In this document: piece after piece, positions 58,776-64,000 of the stretch
How positions within the stretch are numbered: position 1 is the stretch's first letter
Layout: every line of letters begins with the position of its first letter
NCBI RefSeq assembly: GCF_023195535.1
Contig: NZ_JALPNF010000001.1
Coordinates: forward strand, 310,001-374,000
Direction of reading: 5' to 3'
From: Sphingomonas faeni
GTDB lineage: Bacteria > Pseudomonadota > Alphaproteobacteria > Sphingomonadales > Sphingomonadaceae
Length of the DNA: 64,000 nt
The notes under the pieces: generated by a model
The model's input: the letters and a program-made list of their open reading frames with translations, nothing else
Told to the model about the DNA's origin: nothing
The model's database searches: none
Position numbers and translations under genes: made by a program

Positions 58776-59699
58776 ATGAACGAGATGACCCCGATCGCCG
58801 TCCCGCGTGCCCGCAAGCCCGATTGGATCCGCGTCAAGGCGCCGACCTCCGCTGGCTTCGCAAAAACCCGCGAGTTGATGCGCTCGAAAAGCCTCACGAC
58901 GGTGTGCGAAGAGGCGGCGTGCCCGAATATCGGCGAATGCTGGTCGAAGAAGCATGCGACGGTGATGATCCTCGGCGACACCTGCACGCGGGCGTGCGCA
59001 TTCTGCAACGTGAAGACCGGCATGCCGCGCGCAGTCGACCGGATGGAGCCGCAGAACGTGGCCGATGCGGCGGCGCAGATGGGGCTGAACCACATCGTCA
59101 TCACCTCGGTCGATCGTGACGACCTGCCGGACGGTGGCGCATCGCAGTTCGTCGAGGTGATCCAGGCGATCCGCGCGTCGAACCCGACGACGACGATCGA
59201 GATCCTGACCCCCGACTTCCGCAACAAGGCGCAGGCCGCTATCGAGTCGATCGTCGAGGCGCGTCCCGACGTCTACAATCACAATCTGGAGACCGTCCCG
59301 CGGCTCTATCCGACGATCCGCCCGGGTGCGCGCTACTATGCGTCGCTGCGCCTGCTGGAGAGCGTCAAGAAGCACGATCCGTCGATCTTCACCAAGTCCG
59401 GCGTGATGCTCGGGCTCGGCGAGGAGCGTCTGGAGATCCATCAGGTGATGGATGACATGCGCTGCGCCGATATCGATTTCCTGACGATGGGCCAGTATCT
59501 CCAGCCCACCCCGCGCCACGCCAAGGTCGCCGAGTTCGTGCCGCCCAAGGCATTCGACGCCTATGCCTCGATCGCGCGCGCAAAGGGGTTCCTGCTGGTC
59601 GCCTCGTCGCCGCTGACCCGGTCGAGCTATCACGCCGGCGACGATTTCGAGCGGTTGCGCGCAAATCGTGACGCGAAGCTGGGCGTCGCGCGCATCTGA
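58776..59699 (+). CDS. lipA: Lipoyl synthase
   Basis: A 307-residue radical-SAM enzyme that inserts two sulfurs into octanoyl groups. The auxiliary [4Fe-4S] cysteines are C44, C49 and C55 ([12 protein letters not shown]); the radical-SAM cluster is C70, C74 and C77 (CTRACAFC). The C-terminal [10 protein letters not shown] is the serine-bearing signature. Targets include the lipoyl domain of PdhB in this window. The stop overlaps the next start as TGATG. Confidence 0.97.
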   Translation: MNEMTPIAVPRARKPDWIRVKAPTSAGFAKTRELMRSKSLTTVCEEAACPNIGECWSKKHATVMILGDTCTRACAFCNVKTGMPRAVDRMEPQNVADAAAQMGLNHIVITSVDRDDLPDGGASQFVEVIQAIRASNPTTTIEILTPDFRNKAQAAIESIVEARPDVYNHNLETVPRLYPTIRPGARYYASLRLLESVKKHDPSIFTKSGVMLGLGEERLEIHQVMDDMRCADIDFLTMGQYLQPTPRHAKVAEFVPPKAFDAYASIARAKGFLLVASSPLTRSSYHAGDDFERLRANRDAKLGVARI

Positions 59700-60202
59700 T
59701 GCCGAAGCATTCCGAAACGCGTCATTTGCCGTACACGCCTGAGCAGATGTTCGACCTGGTGGCCGATGTCGGTCGCTATGCCGAGTTCCTGCCCTGGGTC
59801 AGTGCGATGCGGGTGCGCTCCAACAGCGAGACCGAGACGCTCGCCGACATGATCGTCGGCTTCAAGGGCCTGCGCGAGACGTTCACCTCGCGCGTGCAGA
59901 AGGTGCGCCCGAGCGAACTGAACGTCGATTATGTCGATGGGCCGCTGAAGTATCTGCGCAACGAATGGCATTTCCGGCCCGAACCTCAGGGCTGTGCGGT
60001 CGACTTCACCGTCGACTTCGCGTTCAAGAACCGGATGTTCGAGATGATCGCGGGCCAGGTCTTCGGCGCCGCGCTGCGGAAAATGATCGGCGCGTTCGAG
60101 ACTCGCGCTGCCGAGCTTTACGGCGCCGAATCTTCCGCGGCCGAGTCTTCCGGGGCCGGTGCGTCCGGCAGCAAGAGTTCGAGCGCACACAACGCGGCCT
60201 GA
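59699..60202 (+). CDS. Coq10/RatA START-like (polyketide cyclase-type) protein
   Basis: A 167-residue SRPBCC-fold protein. LPYTPEQMFDLVADVGRYAE and FLPWVSAMRVRS are the family blocks, with a hydrophobic cavity likely to hold ubiquinone or its precursors. The RatA toxin assignment of E. coli homologues is probably secondary here. lipA-coq10 adjacency is common in alphaproteobacteria. The last 25 residues are serine/alanine-rich and overlap the end of cinA by 85 bp. Confidence 0.9.
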   Translation: MPKHSETRHLPYTPEQMFDLVADVGRYAEFLPWVSAMRVRSNSETETLADMIVGFKGLRETFTSRVQKVRPSELNVDYVDGPLKYLRNEWHFRPEPQGCAVDFTVDFAFKNRMFEMIAGQVFGAALRKMIGAFETRAAELYGAESSAAESSGAGASGSKSSSAHNAA

Positions 60203-60663
60203 AGCCGGATCCCGCCACGACCGAGATCGCCGAAATCCTTGCGATCGGCATGAACGTCGGACGGATCGCGCCCCTTTTCCGCGCGACCGAACACGACCGT
60301 CCCGACCGGCTTCTTGAGCGATCCGCCGCCGGGGCCCGCTACGCCCGTGATCGCGACGGCGATGTCCGCGCCCGACTGCTTCAACGCGGCCTGTGCCATG
60401 CTCCACGCGACCGCGATCGAGACCGCGCCGAACGTTTCGAGCACGTCCGAGCTGATCTTCAGCACGCCGAGCTTGGCCTCGTTCGAATAGGTGACGAAGC
60501 CGACTTCGAACACGTCGGACGATCCGGGAATTTCCGTCAACGCAGCAGCGACGAGGCCACCGGTGCAGCTCTCGGCGACCGCGACCCGGCGTCCAATCGC
60601 GCGGTTCTGCTCGACGACCTTACGCGCGGCGTCGACCAGTTCGGCGGGAAGGATGGTATCCAT
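60118..60663 (-). CDS. cinA: CinA C-terminal-type nicotinamide-nucleotide amidohydrolase
   Basis: The 181-residue protein corresponds to the PncC/CinA C-terminal domain: RVAVAESCTGGLVAAALTEI, GVAGPGGGSLKKPVGTVVFG. It deamidates NMN to nicotinic acid mononucleotide. The N-terminal COG1058 domain is absent, which is usual in this group. An acidic, alanine- and proline-rich tail lies opposite the end of the Coq10-like gene. The start overlaps the upstream stop as TGATG. Confidence 0.92.
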   Translation of the reverse strand: MDTILPAELVDAARKVVEQNRAIGRRVAVAESCTGGLVAAALTEIPGSSDVFEVGFVTYSNEAKLGVLKISSDVLETFGAVSIAVAWSMAQAALKQSGADIAVAITGVAGPGGGSLKKPVGTVVFGRAEKGRDPSDVHADRKDFGDLGRGGIRLQAALCALELLLPDAPAPEDSAAEDSAP

Positions 60664-61199
60664 CAGCGAGTCTCCACCGGGCACAGCAGCATCGCCACCG
60701 CGGCGATATCACCGCCGCGCGGCTTCTGCGATTTCAGGTACCGCAACGTTTCCACGACGATGGCCGCGGTGTTGCGGGGCGGCAAGGGTTGCAGCAGCGT
60801 CAACATCCGATCGATCGTCCCGCAATCGCGCGTCGCGATCCGCCCGACGATCTGCGGCACCAGCAACGTCGTCAGCAAGGGCCGCGCAAAGTCCGAATCG
60901 AGCATCGCGTCGACCGCAGGATCGCTCAGCTTGACGATCGCCGCGCGAGCGGACGGCCAGGCGCGGTCGGACTCGATCTGATAGCGATCGATCAGCGCAC
61001 TCGACTGCCGCCGGATCAGGCTGGCGGCCGGGAGTTGCGCCGCGCAGACGCGACCGGTTTCGCGGAGGATGTCAGGCATCGCGACCAGCGTCAGCGATTC
61101 TGCCTCGGGTCCGGTGATGCAGCGGGGTTGCGCAACCGCCGGGCTGGCGAGAAGCGCGACGGCAGCCAGCGCGGCGCCAATCTTCATGCGGGCCTTCAT
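60663..61199 (-). CDS. Unknown exported protein between ispDF and cinA
   Basis: The 178-residue product has a signal peptide (MKIGAALAAVALLASPAVAQ) and no recognisable family. Four cysteines are spaced through the mature part (PRCITGPE, GRVCAAQL, TRDCGTID, MLLCPVE). ATG 61199 overlaps the ispDF stop as ATGA, and the stop overlaps the cinA start. ATG 61187 is an alternative start. The tight coupling suggests a retained function. Confidence 0.75.
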   Translation of the reverse strand: MKARMKIGAALAAVALLASPAVAQPRCITGPEAESLTLVAMPDILRETGRVCAAQLPAASLIRRQSSALIDRYQIESDRAWPSARAAIVKLSDPAVDAMLDSDFARPLLTTLLVPQIVGRIATRDCGTIDRMLTLLQPLPPRNTAAIVVETLRYLKSQKPRGGDIAAVAMLLCPVETR

Positions 61200-62347
61200 G
61201 CCGGCGATCCTGGTACGCGGACGGTCGCGACGGCCTGTGCGGCGATGCCTTCGCCGCGGCCGGTAAAGCCGAGCCGCTCGGTCGTGGTTGCCTTGACGCT
61301 GACCCGGTCGAGCGTGAGCCCGAGCAGGTCGGCGATCCGCGCGGTCATCGCGGCGCGGTGCGGTCCGATCTTCGGCGCCTCGCACATGATCGTCAGGTCG
61401 ACGAAATCGATTCTGCCACGCTTGTCGGCGATCAGCTTGGCCGCATGCTGGAGGAACTGCGCGGAGTCGGCACCCTTCCATTGCGGGTCACTCGGCGGGA
61501 AATGCGTGCCGATATCGCCGGCTGCGATCGTGCCCAGCAGCGCGTCGGTCAGCGCGTGGAGCGCGACGTCGGCATCGCTATGCCCGGACAGGCCCTTGTT
61601 GTGCGGGATCAGGACGCCGCCGAGCCAGAGTTCCTCGCCGGTTTCGAGGCGGTGGACGTCGAAGCCCATCGCGGTGCGGGTTTCATACGCGACACGCGCC
61701 TCGGCGGCCGCGAAATCTTCGGGGTGGGTGACTTTCTCGAGCATCGCCGAGCCCTGCACCAACGCGACGCCGACGCCAAGCCGCCGCACCATCTGCGCGT
61801 CGTCTGTTGCTTCCTCGTCTTCGGGCCAGACTGCGTGCGCGGCGCGTAGCGCTTCGACGGAAAACGCCTGCGGAGTCTGCACGCGGTTGAGGTCCGCGCG
61901 GGGGACGATGTCCCCAAGCAGGACGGAGCCGCGAGCGAGTGTATCGGTCACCGGGAGGACAGGAACGGCCGCGTCCCGGGTCTTCAAGGCTGAGACGAGC
62001 GAATCGATGACCTTGGCGGAGAGGAACGGGCGGGCCGCGTCGTGGATCATCACGTGCGTCGCGTCATCGATCGCCGCGAGTCCGTTCGCGACTGAGTCGC
62101 GCCGGGTCGGTCCGCCGATGACAGTCCTCACGCTGCTGCCGAGCGACTCGGCGGCCAGAACCTGCTGCCCTTCACCGATGATGACGATCGTCTCGGCAAT
62201 CGCCGGATGCGCGGAAAATGCGTCGTAGGAATAGGCGACCATCGGACGCCCGGCGATCGGCGCGAACTGCTTGGGAACCGATCCCCCGGCGCGCACGCCG
62301 GTTCCGGCGGCGACGATGATCGCAACGATACGGTGTGCCTGTGTCAT
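61196..62347 (-). CDS. ispDF: Bifunctional IspD/IspF of the MEP isoprenoid pathway
   Basis: The 383-residue fusion joins IspD (about 1-222) and IspF (about 226-383). IspD blocks: AIIVAAGTGVRAGGSVPKQF and IHDAARPFLS. IspF blocks: metal-binding D230 and H232 in GFDVHRLE, and SGHSDADVALHALTDALLG. It forms CDP-ME and then the cyclodiphosphate, skipping IspE. The fusion is frequent in alphaproteobacteria. It is divergent from dusB. Confidence 0.96.
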   Translation of the reverse strand: MTQAHRIVAIIVAAGTGVRAGGSVPKQFAPIAGRPMVAYSYDAFSAHPAIAETIVIIGEGQQVLAAESLGSSVRTVIGGPTRRDSVANGLAAIDDATHVMIHDAARPFLSAKVIDSLVSALKTRDAAVPVLPVTDTLARGSVLLGDIVPRADLNRVQTPQAFSVEALRAAHAVWPEDEEATDDAQMVRRLGVGVALVQGSAMLEKVTHPEDFAAAEARVAYETRTAMGFDVHRLETGEELWLGGVLIPHNKGLSGHSDADVALHALTDALLGTIAAGDIGTHFPPSDPQWKGADSAQFLQHAAKLIADKRGRIDFVDLTIMCEAPKIGPHRAAMTARIADLLGLTLDRVSVKATTTERLGFTGRGEGIAAQAVATVRVPGSPA

Positions 62348-62438
62348 CGTCGCGACCTAGCGGTTCGTCCGGAGGCTCGCCAGTCTTGCGACGGAGCGCG
62401 GGACAGGGTAGGGCGATGCCTCTTTTTCAGGCACATCC

Positions 62439-63437
62439 ATGCGTAATCTATCTCCCATCCAGATCGGTCCTGTCCGGATCGAAAGCCCCGTCGTGCTCGC
62501 GCCGATGACCGGCGTCACCGACATGCCGTTCCGCACGCTCGTGCGACGCTATGGCTCAGGCCTCAACGTGACCGAGATGGTTGCGAGCCAGGCGGCCATC
62601 CGCGAGACGCGCCAGTCGTTGCAGAAGGCGGCTTGGGATCGGCTCGAAGAGCCGGTGTCGATGCAGCTGATCGGCTGCACGCCGTACGAGATGGGCGAAG
62701 CCGCCAAGCTCAGCCAGGATCGCGGGGCGGCGATCATTGATATCAACATGGGCTGCCCGGTGCGGAAGGTCGTCAACGGCGACGCGGGCTCGGCGCTGAT
62801 GCGCGACACCAAGCTCGCCAGCGCGATCATCGAGGCAACGGTGAAGGCAGTCGACGTCCCCGTAACGCTCAAAATGCGGATGGGCTGGTGCCATGACAGC
62901 CTCAACGCGCCCGACCTCGCGCGGATCGCCGAGGACCTTGGCGTCAAGCTGATCACCGTCCACGGCCGCACGCGCAACCAGATGTACAAGGGCAATGCCG
63001 ACTGGGGCTTCGTCCGGAAGGTCAAGGACGCGGTGAGCGTGCCGGTGATCGTCAACGGCGATATCTGCACGATCGAGGACGCCGAAGCCGCGATGGACCA
63101 GTCGGGCGCCGATGGGCTGATGATCGGTCGCGGCAGCTATGGTCGCCCGTGGGTGCTCGGCCAGGTCATGGAGTGGTTCGCCACCGGTCGGCGCATCGAG
63201 GACCCGTCGATCACCGAGCAATACGACGCGATCGCAGGGCATTACGAGGCGATGCTCGAACATTATGGGATCGAGACCGGCGTCAACATGGCGCGCAAGC
63301 ACATCGGCTGGTACACCAAGGGCCTGCCCGGATCGGCCGAGTTCCGCAACAAGGTGAACCAGGTTCCCGATCCCAAGCAGGTCAAGGCGATGCTCGCCGA
63401 GTTCTACGCTCCCTGGCGCGACCTTGCAGCGGCCTGA
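62439..63437 (+). CDS. dusB: tRNA-dihydrouridine synthase B
   Basis: A 332-residue FMN enzyme that reduces uridine to dihydrouridine in tRNA. The catalytic cysteine is C106 in [29 protein letters not shown] is the N-terminal block and [14 protein letters not shown] and [13 protein letters not shown] complete the barrel. nifR3/dusB upstream of ntrB is a conserved alphaproteobacterial order, and a partial ntrB follows here. Confidence 0.95.
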   Translation: MRNLSPIQIGPVRIESPVVLAPMTGVTDMPFRTLVRRYGSGLNVTEMVASQAAIRETRQSLQKAAWDRLEEPVSMQLIGCTPYEMGEAAKLSQDRGAAIIDINMGCPVRKVVNGDAGSALMRDTKLASAIIEATVKAVDVPVTLKMRMGWCHDSLNAPDLARIAEDLGVKLITVHGRTRNQMYKGNADWGFVRKVKDAVSVPVIVNGDICTIEDAEAAMDQSGADGLMIGRGSYGRPWVLGQVMEWFATGRRIEDPSITEQYDAIAGHYEAMLEHYGIETGVNMARKHIGWYTKGLPGSAEFRNKVNQVPDPKQVKAMLAEFYAPWRDLAAA

Positions 63438-64000
63438 CACGCACTCTCGGGTACGGCCGGGTTTTGCGGAGTTGTTCGCGGCGCTCCCGGTCGCCGTCGT
63501 CGTGGTCGATCCGGATCAGCGCGTCGCGCATGCCAACGCGCTCGCCGAGCAACTGCTGAACCTGTCGGAGCGGCTGATGATCGGCCAGCCGCTCGACGCA
63601 ATCATCCCGCCGCCCGACGATCCGCGCAATCGCGACGGGCACGGGCTCGCGGTGTACGACACCGAGATGTCGACTGCGCGGGGTGGCAAGATCCGGGTCG
63701 ATTTCGCCGAGACGCAGATTGCCGACTACCCGGGCTGGCGCGCGATCACGCTGCATTCCGCGGCGACCTCGCGGCGGCTCGGCCATTCCGCCGACCGCGC
63801 GGCCGGCGCGCGTGCGGCCGTCGGTGCGGCGGCGATGCTGGCGCACGAGATCAAGAACCCGCTCTCCGGCATCCGCGGGGCGGCGCAGTTGCTCGGCGCG
63901 GGCGAACTGACGACGCTGATCGTGACCGAAGTCGACCGGATCGCGGCGTTGATCGACCGGATGCAGGATTTCAGCGACACGCGTCCGCTGCCGCTCGCCA
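63424..64000 (+). CDS. ntrB: Nitrogen regulation sensor kinase NtrB (partial, 5' part)
   Basis: The first 192 codons are visible before the window ends. After a PAS-like segment ([20 protein letters not shown]), the H-box [19 protein letters not shown] places the phospho-histidine at H141. The frame has no ATG near its start; a TTG at 63424 inside the dusB end is the best candidate, giving a 14-bp overlap. NtrB phosphorylates NtrC under nitrogen limitation. The ATP-binding domain lies outside the window. Confidence 0.9.
   Translation, partial: MQRPDTHSRVRPGFAELFAALPVAVVVVDPDQRVAHANALAEQLLNLSERLMIGQPLDAIIPPPDDPRNRDGHGLAVYDTEMSTARGGKIRVDFAETQIADYPGWRAITLHSAATSRRLGHSADRAAGARAAVGAAAMLAHEIKNPLSGIRGAAQLLGAGELTTLIVTEVDRIAALIDRMQDFSDTRPLPLA

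Noticed and set aside
60789..62228. A 479-codon plus-strand frame opposite ispDF and the unknown exported gene
   Set aside because: No recognisable domain and strong Ser/Arg/Ala bias; ispDF on the other strand is certain.

Overview
The window is high-GC chromosomal DNA from an alphaproteobacterium, most likely a sphingomonad (Sphingomonas or a close relative). The evidence is gene content and order: a fused CysN/CysC, a fused IspD/IspF, a PDH E1-beta carrying its own lipoyl domain, the ChvI-ChvG-HprK-RapZ-EIIA-HPr operon facing pckA, DUF2066-hdaA facing purM-purN, dusB followed by ntrB, and dispersed GTCATCC-type palindromic repeats. I see no rRNA, tRNA, CRISPR array, prophage, insertion sequence, plasmid gene or recognisable defence island. 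Almost everything is core housekeeping, densely packed, with more than 20 ATGA, GTGA or TGATG stop/start overlaps that imply translational coupling.

Layout. 1-3.4 kb: start of purF (minus), hisI, a small lipoprotein, a MerR regulator with a probable operator, and a long acyl-CoA dehydrogenase. 3.4-7.0 kb (minus): MFS transporter, cysK and a SleB-like cell wall hydrolase. 7.4-9.9 kb: pdhA and pdhB. 9.9-13.0 kb (minus): a TadG-like vWA protein and two TadE-like proteins. 13.1-16.1 kb: squalene/phytoene synthase-like protein, EF-hand protein, trmFO, DUF488. 16.4-21.6 kb: SulP transporter, cysD, cysNC, cysQ. 21.7-24.5 kb (minus): lipoprotein, L,D-transpeptidase, TrmH-type methyltransferase. 24.6-28.9 kb (minus): six-gene ChvI/ChvG and PTS operon; pckA runs the other way. 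30.9-32.3 kb: NfeD and SPFH pair. 32.4-36.0 kb: guaB, rsmB, TPR protein. 36.1-41.8 kb (minus): lptD, surA, pdxA, rsmA. 42.0-45.1 kb: pepA, holC, ndk, GNAT. 45.2-47.9 kb (minus): purM, purN, YjbR-like, unknown membrane protein. 48.0-53.5 kb: DUF2066, hdaA, ppk1, ppx. 53.7-55.1 kb (minus): rnd and an I78-like lipoprotein. 55.3-58.0 kb: aspS, ppk2; then carbonic anhydrase (minus). 58.8-60.2 kb: lipA and a Coq10/RatA protein. 60.1-62.3 kb (minus): ispDF, unknown secreted protein, cinA. 62.4-64.0 kb: dusB and the start of ntrB.

Themes. Sulfur metabolism has sulfate uptake, activation, PAP removal and cysteine synthase. Polyphosphate metabolism has ppk1, ppx and ppk2 within about 8 kb. Outer-membrane assembly has lptD and surA. 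Carbon and envelope sensing are joined in one operon next to the gluconeogenic pckA.

The most interesting non-coding structure is a set of long inverted repeats found only between genes. Their arms contain their own short hairpins with GAAA or GAAG loops, and several end in CGTCATC/GATGACG. One supplies the stop codon of the NfeD gene. Other points of interest are a LiuR-like operator overlapping a promoter, a three-hairpin leader before the SulP gene, a 22-bp palindrome between the carbonic anhydrase and lipA genes, and an EF-hand loop inside a TadE-like protein. I did not find a clearly new biological system.
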